Positions 1 to 7,972 of a stretch of 64,000 nt of DNA are shown one piece after another (positions within the stretch are counted from its first letter, which is position 1; the number at the start of each line of letters is the position of its first letter). The position numbers and the translations under genes are program-made. The stretch spans positions 293,092 to 357,091 of the forward strand of contig JACRJX010000008.1 of assembly GCA_016235595.1 (NCBI GenBank), read 5' to 3'. The DNA comes from Verrucomicrobiota bacterium. GTDB taxonomy: Bacteria > Verrucomicrobiota > Verrucomicrobiia > CAIQCK01. The notes beneath the pieces were generated by a model. That model was not told where the DNA came from and ran no database searches. It saw nothing but the letters and a program-made list of their open reading frames with translations.

Positions 1-1
1 T

Positions 2-2560
2 CTCCCGTCGGCCATCTTCTTGCGCGGAAACGCGAACGAGCAACTGGTGGAAGGCGTGGATTATCGTGGCGTGCCGGTCCTGACGGCGTTCCGGCGGATT
101 CAGGATTCGCCGTGGGTCCTGGGCGCAAAGGTGGACCAGGAAGAGGTTTTTGCGCCATTGCGGCAACAAGCATGGGCCACCATTTTTGCTTTGACCCTGC
201 TGATGGCAGTCGTGGCGTTGGTGGTGGTGCTGTTCTGGCGGCAGCGGATGGCGGATTCATTGCGCCGCCAACTGTCCCTGGAGCGCGAACGCAAGGCGCT
301 CGCCGACCGCCTCGCCCTGCTGATGCACCACGCCAACGACATCGTCGTGATGGCCGACGCCGACTGGAGGATCGTGGAGGCCAACGACCGCGCGCTGGAA
401 ACCTACGGTTACACGCCAGCCGAGATACGGCAGATAAAGATTTTCGATCTGCGCGCCCCGGAAACGCGCGACAAGTTCTCCGCACAAATGGAGGCCGTCA
501 AAACCCAGGGCAGCGCCATCTTCGAGACGACCCATCGCCGCAAGAACGGTTCCGCCTTCCTGGTCGAGATCAGTTGCCGCGTGGTGGAGATTGGCGGCGA
601 CCGATACTACCTGGCGATTACCCGCGACATTACCGAGCGCAAGCGGATCGAAACGGCGTTGCGTGCGGTCGAGGCGCGCTATCGTTCCTTGTTCCAGAAC
701 ATGCTGAACGGCTTTGCCTACTGCCGGATGGTCCAGGAAAAGGACCGGCCGTCGGACTTTGTTTATGTCGCTGTCAACAGCGCCTTTGAACGCTTGACGG
801 GATTGAAAGAGGTGGTCGGCAGGCGAGTGTCCGAGATCATTCCCGGCATCCAGGAAAAAGACCCGGAGATATTTGAAATCTACGGCCGCGTGGTGCGGAC
901 CGGCGCGCCTGAGAAATTCGAGACTTACATCAAAGCGATGAACATGTGGTTCTCGGTTTCGGTGTATCGGCCGCAAGAGGGTTACTTCGTAGCCCTGTTC
1001 GAAGTGATCACCCAACGCAAGCAAGCGGAGATGGCGTTACGCGAAGCCGAGAAGAATTACCGCGGCCTTTTCGAGAACGCGGTCGAAGGCATCTACCAAA
1101 GCACGCCCGACGGCAGGTTGCTCAGCGCCAACCCCGCCATGGCGGCCATCCACGGCTACGCGTCACCCGAAGAGTTTGTCGCCAGCGTGCACGATGCCGC
1201 CAGTCAACTCTATGTGGATCCGGGCCGGCGCGCAGAACTCAAGCGGTTGTTGGAAGAACAGGGAAAGGTGACCCACTTCGTGAGCCGCGTGCGCCGCAAG
1301 GACGGGCGGTTGATCTGGGTTTCGGGCAACACTCGCGCGGTGCGCGATGCGGACGGCAGGATCCTCCGCTATGAAGGCACCGTCGAGGACATCACCGCGC
1401 GCAAAGAGGCGGAAGAGGCTCTGCGGGAAAGCGAAGCTCGCTACCGGTTGCTGGCCGAGAACGTCGAGGATTTTGTGACCCTCCTCGACGCACAGGAGAA
1501 CCGTCTCTATATCAGTCCCTCCTTCTACCGCGTGACAGGCTGGACTCCCGAGGAGGTCATGCGAACCGCGTGGGACACCCGATTGCACCCGGACGATATT
1601 CCCCTCATCAAGCAGTCGCGGGCGGCGAATCGGGCAGGCCAGACCACTTTAACCGAACATCGTATTCGTTGCCAGGATGGTTCCTGGATATGGGTTGAGT
1701 CCAGCTGCAAGCCCATCCCTGGCCCGGACGGCCAAATGATGCAGTTGCTGATCTGGCAGCATGACATCACCGAGCGCAAACAAGCGGAAGAGACGATTCA
1801 GAGGTTGAATCAGACGCTGGAGCAGCGGGTGCTTGAACGCACGGCTCAACTCGAAGCCTCCAACAAGGAACTCGAATCGTTTTGCTACTCGGTCTCCCAT
1901 GACCTGCGCGCGCCGTTGCGAGCCATCAACGGTTTCGCGGCCATCCTGGGCGAAGACCACGGGCAGCATCTGAACGCGGAAGCCCAGCGCACCTTGGGAA
2001 TTATTCGCACGGAGGCCGAGCGAATGGGGCAGTTGATTGACGACCTGCTGGCGTTCTCGCGAATCGGACGGCAGGCGATGCAAGTGACGACCCTTGACAT
2101 GGGCGCGCTCGCGCAGCGTGCGTTCAACGACTGCGTCGCGCAGGCGCCGGGCCGCGACGTCCGCTTCAAGCTGCATCCGCTCCCGGCAGCGCAGGGCGAT
2201 TCGGCCTTGCTTCCCCTCGTGTGGGTCAACCTGATCTCCAACGCAGTCAAATACACCCGCCCGAAATCGGTGGCCGAGATCGAGATCTCCAGCCGTGACT
2301 CGAACGGCGAGGTGGTTTACTGCGTGAAAGACAATGGCGTGGGTTTCGATCCGGAATACGTGGGGAAGCTTTTCGGCGTCTTCCAGCGGCTACACACCGA
2401 CGCCGAGTTTGAGGGCACGGGTGTGGGTCTGGCGTTGGTCCAACGCATCATCCTGCGCCACGGTGGCCGTGTCTGGGCGGAGTCCACTCTCAACGAAGGC
2501 GCGGCGTTCTATTTCACACTGCCGAGGACAAGGGAAAAAGCGTTGGGGACGATGGCGTAA
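2..2560 (+). CDS. Multi-PAS sensor histidine kinase, 5'-truncated by window edge
   Basis: Membrane sensor kinase whose N-terminus lies outside the window; the frame is open to base 2, so the TTG at 20 is not a real start. The first residues match the end of the Cache-like sensor of the kinase at 5369 (both have DYRGVPV and DSPW), so the missing part is probably a periplasmic Cache domain. A transmembrane helix follows (about 175-250), then four PAS/PAC units each closing in an ITERK-type linker, a coiled coil, a HisKA domain with the phospho-acceptor His in SVSHDLRAPLR (codon 1898), and a HATPase_c with N-box NLISNAVKYT and DNGVGF and GTGVGLAL G-boxes. The C-terminal 250 residues closely resemble those of the kinase at 10748. 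The ligand is unknown. Confidence 0.93.
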   Translation, partial: LPSAIFLRGNANEQLVEGVDYRGVPVLTAFRRIQDSPWVLGAKVDQEEVFAPLRQQAWATIFALTLLMAVVALVVVLFWRQRMADSLRRQLSLERERKALADRLALLMHHANDIVVMADADWRIVEANDRALETYGYTPAEIRQIKIFDLRAPETRDKFSAQMEAVKTQGSAIFETTHRRKNGSAFLVEISCRVVEIGGDRYYLAITRDITERKRIETALRAVEARYRSLFQNMLNGFAYCRMVQEKDRPSDFVYVAVNSAFERLTGLKEVVGRRVSEIIPGIQEKDPEIFEIYGRVVRTGAPEKFETYIKAMNMWFSVSVYRPQEGYFVALFEVITQRKQAEMALREAEKNYRGLFENAVEGIYQSTPDGRLLSANPAMAAIHGYASPEEFVASVHDAASQLYVDPGRRAELKRLLEEQGKVTHFVSRVRRKDGRLIWVSGNTRAVRDADGRILRYEGTVEDITARKEAEEALRESEARYRLLAENVEDFVTLLDAQENRLYISPSFYRVTGWTPEEVMRTAWDTRLHPDDIPLIKQSRAANRAGQTTLTEHRIRCQDGSWIWVESSCKPIPGPDGQMMQLLIWQHDITERKQAEETIQRLNQTLEQRVLERTAQLEASNKELESFCYSVSHDLRAPLRAINGFAAILGEDHGQHLNAEAQRTLGIIRTEAERMGQLIDDLLAFSRIGRQAMQVTTLDMGALAQRAFNDCVAQAPGRDVRFKLHPLPAAQGDSALLPLVWVNLISNAVKYTRPKSVAEIEISSRDSNGEVVYCVKDNGVGFDPEYVGKLFGVFQRLHTDAEFEGTGVGLALVQRIILRHGGRVWAESTLNEGAAFYFTLPRTREKALGTMA

Positions 2561-2646
2561 AAAACAAGAACCCGTAATTTGCGGTCAGCAATCCGGAGTT
2601 CTAAGTTGATCCTGAATCCGTTCCGAAGGATCCGCTGAAGGATGTT

Positions 2647-4221
2647 ATGAAGTCCCGAAAACAGTCCGTGGCCAAACTGCCGTCCGGCGTGCGTCGGCAA
2701 GCCGGAGGAGTATCAGCGCAATCCAAAGCCGGATCGGCCATTGGCATCACCGGGCGCAGGAAGCGGCAGAACAACGTGGCGTTGCAGGAGCAGCAATGGA
2801 ATGCGTTTTTCAAAGGCGTCACGGCCGGACTGGTATTGTTGGACAAGGATCTGCGCATCGTGCAGATCAACGACACGCTGGCGGATCTCGACGGCCTGTC
2901 CGTCCAGAAACATCTGGGCAAGACTGTCGGCGAGGTGCTGCCCGCACTCGCTCGCGTGGTCGATCCCATCATCCGAAAGGTGTTCGCCACCGGCCGGCCG
3001 ATACTAAACGTCGAAATCACGGGTGAAACACCGAAACAGCCGGGCATCCTAAGACATTGGCTGGAGTCATACTTTCCGGTGGCAGGAGCGGATGGAACCA
3101 CGGCAGGTGTCGGCGCTCTTGTGGTAGAAATCACCGAACGCAAACGGATGGAGGAGGCGTTGCGGGAAAGCGAGGACCGCTATCGTTCGTTGGTGGCAAC
3201 CAGCCTAGATGCGGTGTTGCTCACAGTGCCGGATGGACGAATCCTTAGCGCCAACGAAGCCGCCTGCAGGATGTTCGGACGTTCGGAAAAGGAACTGCTG
3301 CACCTCGGGCGAAAGGGCGTGATGGATGCCTCGGACCCGCGACTCGCGCCAGCCCTGGAGGCACGCGCCCGCACCGGGCGATTCCACGGCGAATTGACGT
3401 TGATCCGGAGCGACGGCTCGAAGTTTCCCGCGGAGATTTCTTCTGCGGTGTTCTGCAATCAGGCAGGAGAACCCCGCATTAGCATGGTGATCCGTGACAT
3501 CACCGAACGGAAACAGACGATCAAGGCGCTGCGGCAGTCGGAGGCGCGATTGCACGCGTTGATGGCGCAGCAACAAGCGGTGCGCGAGGAGGAACGCATC
3601 CACATCGCCCGCGAAATCCATGACACATTTGGCCACGCGCTCACCGACTTGAAGTTCGACCTCGCCTGGCTGGGCCGGCGGTTGACAGAGGCAGGCGTCG
3701 GCAGCCGCACGGCCATTCAGCGCAGGATTGGCGCGATGAGCAAACGCGTCGAGATGGAGATGGAATCGGTGCGGCGCATTTCCGGGGAATTGCGCCCGGC
3801 GCTGCTCGACACGGTGGGATTGATTCCGGCCATCGAATGGCTCGCCAAAGGATTCCAGACCCGCACGCGTATCCGCTGCCGGATGGTGTTGCCACCCGCG
3901 CCGCTGCCGCTAGACGGGGCGCGCTCGACGGCTATCTATCGGATTTTGCAGGAACTGCTCGCGAATGTGGCCCGTCACGCCAAGGCCACTGCGGTGAACA
4001 TCCGGCTGCAGGCCGGGGCGGGATGGGTGGAACTGCGGGTGAGCGACAATGGCCGAGGCATCCCCAAGAGCGCTGTGACCGACCCCCACTCCCTGGGTCT
4101 GCTGGGCGCGAGCGAACGCGCCGGCAGCCTCGGCGGCGGGTTGCTCATCCACGGCACTCGCAACCAAGGCACCACCGTCACCGTGCGGCTGCCGATGGGC
4201 GAAATGTCGAAGAAGGAGTGA
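2647..4221 (+). CDS. PAS-PAS sensor histidine kinase of the NarX/DegS (HisKA_3) type
   Basis: Cytoplasmic kinase of 524 residues without a transmembrane segment. Two PAS domains (about 45-170 and 175-290) precede a HisKA_3 dimerisation domain with the phospho-acceptor His325 in REIHDTFGHALTDLK, then a short HATPase_c with ELLANVARHA (N-box), DNGRGIP and GLLGASERA. This architecture normally phosphorylates NarL/FixJ regulators, and a NarL-type gene begins 4 bases after its stop, so the two form a likely cognate pair. The start is the ATG that follows a GAAGGATG stretch; an ATG at 2642 hits a stop after two codons. The first 40 residues are basic and poorly conserved. Signal unknown. Confidence 0.93.
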   Translation: MKSRKQSVAKLPSGVRRQAGGVSAQSKAGSAIGITGRRKRQNNVALQEQQWNAFFKGVTAGLVLLDKDLRIVQINDTLADLDGLSVQKHLGKTVGEVLPALARVVDPIIRKVFATGRPILNVEITGETPKQPGILRHWLESYFPVAGADGTTAGVGALVVEITERKRMEEALRESEDRYRSLVATSLDAVLLTVPDGRILSANEAACRMFGRSEKELLHLGRKGVMDASDPRLAPALEARARTGRFHGELTLIRSDGSKFPAEISSAVFCNQAGEPRISMVIRDITERKQTIKALRQSEARLHALMAQQQAVREEERIHIAREIHDTFGHALTDLKFDLAWLGRRLTEAGVGSRTAIQRRIGAMSKRVEMEMESVRRISGELRPALLDTVGLIPAIEWLAKGFQTRTRIRCRMVLPPAPLPLDGARSTAIYRILQELLANVARHAKATAVNIRLQAGAGWVELRVSDNGRGIPKSAVTDPHSLGLLGASERAGSLGGGLLIHGTRNQGTTVTVRLPMGEMSKKE

Positions 4222-4225
4222 GACG

Positions 4226-4879
4226 ATGAAGAAGCCCCGACGGAAAACAACACTGCGCATCCTGATCACCGAGGACCACGCCAGCACCCGGTTGGGCATC
4301 ATGCAAATCCTGAGAGAGGAATTTCCGCTGCTGCGCTTCGGTGAGGCGGCCGACGAAGCCGGCACGTTGGCGCTGTTGGAGGAGCAAGCCTGGGATTTGC
4401 TCGTCCTCGACATTACGCTGCCCGGCCGAAGCGGCGTGGAGGTGTTGCGCGAGGTCAAGCAACGCCGGCCGGAACTGCCGGTGCTGGTTTACAGCGCGCA
4501 CCGCGAGGAAGAGTTTGCCCTGCACATGCTGCGCGCGGGGGCCGCCGGCTACCTGACCAAGGAGCGCGCGCCGGAGGAACTGGGCCGGGCCGTGCAGCAG
4601 ATTCTGGAGAACGGCAGCTATTTCAGCGAAGACCTGAGACGGCGGTTGGTGCAGACGGCCGGGGCGGGCGGCTCAGCGTTGCCGCATGAGAACCTCTCTG
4701 CCCGGGAGTTTCAGGTGCTGCGGCTCATCGTCGCGGGCAAGTCCGGCAAGGCCGCCGCCGCCGACCTCGGACTGAGCCAGAAAACCATCAGCACCCATCG
4801 CGCGCGCATCCTCAAGAAGCTGCAAGTCGGCAGCACTTCCGAAATGATTCAATACGCTCTCCGCGAGCGGTTGATCTGA
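4226..4879 (+). CDS. NarL/FixJ-family response regulator (REC-LuxR HTH)
   Basis: Response regulator of 217 residues. The receiver has acidic residues E16-D17, phospho-acceptor Asp62 in LLVLDITLPG and the conserved Lys112 in YLTKE. The C-terminal LuxR-type HTH (about 150-217) contains LSAREFQVLRLIVAGKS and LSQKTISTHRARILKKL. It starts 4 bases after the HisKA_3 kinase and is almost certainly its partner. It is the only recognisable DNA-binding output among the sensory genes of the first 17 kb. Target genes cannot be read from the sequence. Confidence 0.95.
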   Translation: MKKPRRKTTLRILITEDHASTRLGIMQILREEFPLLRFGEAADEAGTLALLEEQAWDLLVLDITLPGRSGVEVLREVKQRRPELPVLVYSAHREEEFALHMLRAGAAGYLTKERAPEELGRAVQQILENGSYFSEDLRRRLVQTAGAGGSALPHENLSAREFQVLRLIVAGKSGKAAAADLGLSQKTISTHRARILKKLQVGSTSEMIQYALRERLI

Positions 4880-5368
4880 GCCGGCCTGAAAGCGCAACGA
4901 TCAGAATTGTGCTACAATAGCCTAGGTCTATCCCTGACTATTCACGGGCAACATTCGGTTGTAGGGTTGTTCGGGGAGATGGTTTGTTTTTGGTTGTCTG
5001 GAGATTCCAGGCAAGAAATGAGGTGCGGATGAGTTCCTGCTCCGTCAAGGGATGGAATGTCGTCGTCGATCATGGGAACAGATGAAACAAGCCTCGACAG
5101 AATCCAGAATGATCGTCGTGGCGGCCAGTGTCTTGTGCTGTCGAGCATCGGGATTGAACAAGGCAAGCAAGCTGGACGAGTTGGCCCAAGCACCAACGTC
5201 AACCCGCAATGACGACCTACAGCCGCCGCCACGAGTCTTCTTAGCAAGAGCCACGCCATTCTGGCCGGCACATCGTCCTGACTGGGCGGTGGAGCTTTGG
5301 GGACAATCTCCAGGAGTTGCCGTTGATAATTCGCCGGCTCGCAAATACAGCACCCGCGGTTGCAGACC
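4880..5368 (+). other. Gene-free gap of about 490 bp inside the sensory array
   Basis: No convincing gene is seen between the NarL-type regulator and the next kinase. The frames that are open here, on either strand, have protein-like length but no recognisable motif and run into the kinase. An extended -10-like element lies near its left end. The gap probably separates two transcription units. It might be decayed coding sequence, but I could not identify any remnant. Confidence 0.5.
4910..4918 (+). promoter_or_regulatory. Candidate extended -10 promoter element
   Basis: TGCTACAAT fits the extended -10 consensus (TGnTATAAT, one mismatch). No good -35 is seen 16-18 bases upstream. If used, it would give the kinase at 5369 a leader of about 440 bases. 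This is inference from a single short match. Confidence 0.25.
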
Positions 5369-7516
5369 ATGAAAAGCTCTGAACCATCGGCGTCCCACAC
5401 CGGGTTGGCGTTTCTGCTGGTGTTCCTCTTGCTGGTATCGGGCATTGTCATGACAGGAGTTTTCTATTACCGGCATCTCGAACAGCAATTCCGTGCCAAA
5501 GTGGAGCAGCAAGTTTCGGCCATCGCGGAGTTGAAAGTGAGTGAGTTGGTGCAGTGGCGCAACGAGCGGTTAGGAGATGCCAATGCCTTCTATGACAATC
5601 CCGCGTTCTCAATCTTGGTGCGGCGCTTCTTTCAGAAACCAGAGGACACCGAGGCCCGACGATTGCTTCAGAGGTGGATGAGCAGAATCCAGACGAACCT
5701 CAATTACAGGCAGGTCGTCCTGACGGATACGCAAGGCGTTTTACGGCTGTCGGCCCCCGAAGCTTCGCCGATGGCTGTCCCGTATCTTGTGAAGGATGCC
5801 GCAGCCTTTCTGGATTCCGGGAAGCTGACATTTCTTGATCTGCACCGCGATACTGGCGATGCCCCCCCGCACATGGCCGTCATGATTCCCGTCTTCGATG
5901 ATCAGGCCGGCCGACGCTCTTTGGGCGTCGTCGCCTTGCTTATCGATCCGGAAACGTATTTCTATCCTTTCATCAAACGCTGGCCGTTGCCCAGCCTGAC
6001 CGGTGAAACGTTGCTCGTGCGCCGGGAAAGCAATGAAGTCATCTTCTTAAATGAACTCCGGTTTCAAAACAACGCAGCGCTGAACCTGCGCGTGCCTTTG
6101 GACCGCGCCACCATGCCGGCAGTGCAGGCTGTCTTGGGCCGCGAGGGGGTCATGGAAGGCGAGGACTACCGCGGCGTGCCGGTCGTGGCGGCCCTGCGCA
6201 CCATTCCGGATTCGCCGTGGTCGCTGGTCGCTCGCATGGACATTGCGGAAGTGTATGCGCCGTTGCGCGCGCAATTGTGGCGAGTGGTCGTTGTGATCGG
6301 CGCTCTGATCTTCGGCGCGGGAGCCTGTGTGGTGCTGGCTTGGAGGCACCAGCGTATCCGGTTCTACCGGGAAAGGGCGGCAGCGGCGGAGAAGTTGCAG
6401 GAAAGTGAAAGCAAGCTGATCGAAACCCAGAAGATGGCCCAACTGGGCCACTGGAGTTGGGATGTCAAAACCGGCGCGGTCGAATGGTCGGAGGAGGTTT
6501 ATAATATCTTTCAACTCGACCCGGAGAAATTCACCCCTCACATCAACTCCATTTTGGAATTATCGCCATGGCCCGAAGATCACACACGCGACAAGGAGTT
6601 GATACAGAAGGCGATGACGTCGCACAAAAAAGGCGCCTACGACCAACGATTTCTTCGTCCGGACGGGAGCATCGGTTACTACCACTCGACCTTCCAGGGC
6701 AAATACGATGGCGACGGCCAGCTCGTCTCCATTGTCGGGACGGTGATGGATATCACCGCGCGCAAGCGCGTGGAGGAAGCGCTCCAACAGACTGCAGTGG
6801 AGTTGCAGGAGAAGAACGCGGAACTGGAACGCTTCCTCTATACGGCCTCGCACGACCTGAAGAGCCCGGTTGTGACAGTCAGAACCTTCCTGGGTTACAT
6901 GGAGCAAGACATGGCGGCAGGCGATGCCGGCCGGATCGAAAAGGATATGCGCTTCATCCGCGCCGCCACGGACAAGATGGCGCGGTTGCTCGATGAGCTG
7001 CTGAAGATCTCACGCATCGGCCGGGTCGTCAGCCTGCCCGTGCGCGTCACGTTCCGGAACCTGGTGGACGAAGTGCTCGGGGCGGTGGCCGGATACGTCG
7101 CCGAACGGGGCGTGACGGTGAAGGTGGGCGAACACGACGTGGCGCTGTATGGCGACCGGCTCAGGTTGGCTGAGGTCTGGCAGAACCTGGTGGAAAACGC
7201 CTGCAAGTTCATGGGCAATCAAAAAGAACCGCGCATCGAGATCGGCGTGGAGGCGCGCGGCGTCGAGACAGTATTCTTTGTGCGGGACAACGGCATGGGC
7301 ATAGATCCGCGCTACCACGCGAAGATTTTCAACCTGTTTGAGAAACTCGATCCGAAAGCAGAAGGCACGGGCCTCGGCTTGGCCCTTGTCAAACGGATCG
7401 TGGAGTTGCATCAGGGACGAATCTGGGTGGAATCCACAGGACAGGGACAGGGCACGAGCTTCTATTTTACCCTGCCGCGAGCGATCCATAATCCAGAAAA
7501 AGGAAGGAAAACATGA
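5369..7516 (+). CDS. Cache-domain sensor histidine kinase with one PAS
   Basis: Membrane kinase of 715 residues. Transmembrane helix 1 is at about 10-33, a long periplasmic region (35-300) looks like a Cache-type sensor and ends in DYRGVPV...DSPW, helix 2 follows at about 305-325, then one PAS (about 350-460), HisKA with phospho-acceptor His495 in TASHDLKSPV, and HATPase_c with NLVENACKFMG, DNGMGIDP and GTGLGLALVKRI. I use the ATG at 5369; an in-frame TTG at 5360 is possible but less likely. The stop overlaps the next ATG (ATGA), so the kinase and the stand-alone receiver are translationally coupled and probably a cognate phytochrome/Rcp1-style pair. Confidence 0.93.
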   Translation: MKSSEPSASHTGLAFLLVFLLLVSGIVMTGVFYYRHLEQQFRAKVEQQVSAIAELKVSELVQWRNERLGDANAFYDNPAFSILVRRFFQKPEDTEARRLLQRWMSRIQTNLNYRQVVLTDTQGVLRLSAPEASPMAVPYLVKDAAAFLDSGKLTFLDLHRDTGDAPPHMAVMIPVFDDQAGRRSLGVVALLIDPETYFYPFIKRWPLPSLTGETLLVRRESNEVIFLNELRFQNNAALNLRVPLDRATMPAVQAVLGREGVMEGEDYRGVPVVAALRTIPDSPWSLVARMDIAEVYAPLRAQLWRVVVVIGALIFGAGACVVLAWRHQRIRFYRERAAAAEKLQESESKLIETQKMAQLGHWSWDVKTGAVEWSEEVYNIFQLDPEKFTPHINSILELSPWPEDHTRDKELIQKAMTSHKKGAYDQRFLRPDGSIGYYHSTFQGKYDGDGQLVSIVGTVMDITARKRVEEALQQTAVELQEKNAELERFLYTASHDLKSPVVTVRTFLGYMEQDMAAGDAGRIEKDMRFIRAATDKMARLLDELLKISRIGRVVSLPVRVTFRNLVDEVLGAVAGYVAERGVTVKVGEHDVALYGDRLRLAEVWQNLVENACKFMGNQKEPRIEIGVEARGVETVFFVRDNGMGIDPRYHAKIFNLFEKLDPKAEGTGLGLALVKRIVELHQGRIWVESTGQGQGTSFYFTLPRAIHNPEKGRKT

Positions 7517-7953
7517 AAGGTGAACCGATTGTCATTCTGCTGGTGGAAGATGATGAGGGCCATGCCGAAATCGTGCGGCGGAACTTCGAGTTGTGCCGCT
7601 TGGCCAACCGCCTGATACATGTCGCCGATGGGCAGGCAGCGTTGGACTACCTGAATCAACAGAATGAGTTCAGCGACCCGGCCAAGTCACCGCGGCCGGG
7701 CGTCATCCTGCTCGACCTGCGCCTGCCGAAGGTGGACGGGCTGGAGGTGTTGAAGATCGTCAAGGCAGACCCCAAGCTCCGCACCATTCCGGTGGTCATT
7801 CTGACCACATCGAGTGCCGAGACGGACATGGTCAGAGCCTATAACAGCCACGCCAACAGCTACCTAGTCAAGCCGGTGGATTTCACGCAGTTCACGCAGC
7901 TGATGGAGACCTTCGGCTACTACTGGCTGGCGTGGAACCAATATCCGCTCTGA
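7513..7953 (+). CDS. Stand-alone receiver protein (CheY/Rcp1-like)
   Basis: A single receiver domain of 146 residues. It shows acidic pocket E12-D13-D14, phospho-acceptor Asp68 in ILLDLRLPKVDG, the switch Thr/Ser region ILTTSS and Lys120 in YLVKP. The insertion before the phospho-Asp (residues 48-62) and the C-terminal aromatic stretch are typical of the Rcp1-like receivers that accompany phytochrome-style kinases. There is no output domain, so it must act by protein contact or as a phosphorelay shuttle. The ATGA overlap with the preceding kinase supports pairing. Confidence 0.94.
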   Translation: MKGEPIVILLVEDDEGHAEIVRRNFELCRLANRLIHVADGQAALDYLNQQNEFSDPAKSPRPGVILLDLRLPKVDGLEVLKIVKADPKLRTIPVVILTTSSAETDMVRAYNSHANSYLVKPVDFTQFTQLMETFGYYWLAWNQYPL

Positions 7954-7972
7954 AACCACACAGGAGACCCAA

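Noticed and set aside
5052-5372. 106-codon plus-strand frame in the same gap
   Set aside because: No motif, poor ribosome site, and it overlaps the kinase start in another frame.
4942-5451. 169-codon minus-strand frame in the gap before the kinase at 5369
   Set aside because: No recognisable domain, Pro/Ser/Arg-rich, and it runs into the 5' end of a well-supported gene; at most a remnant.
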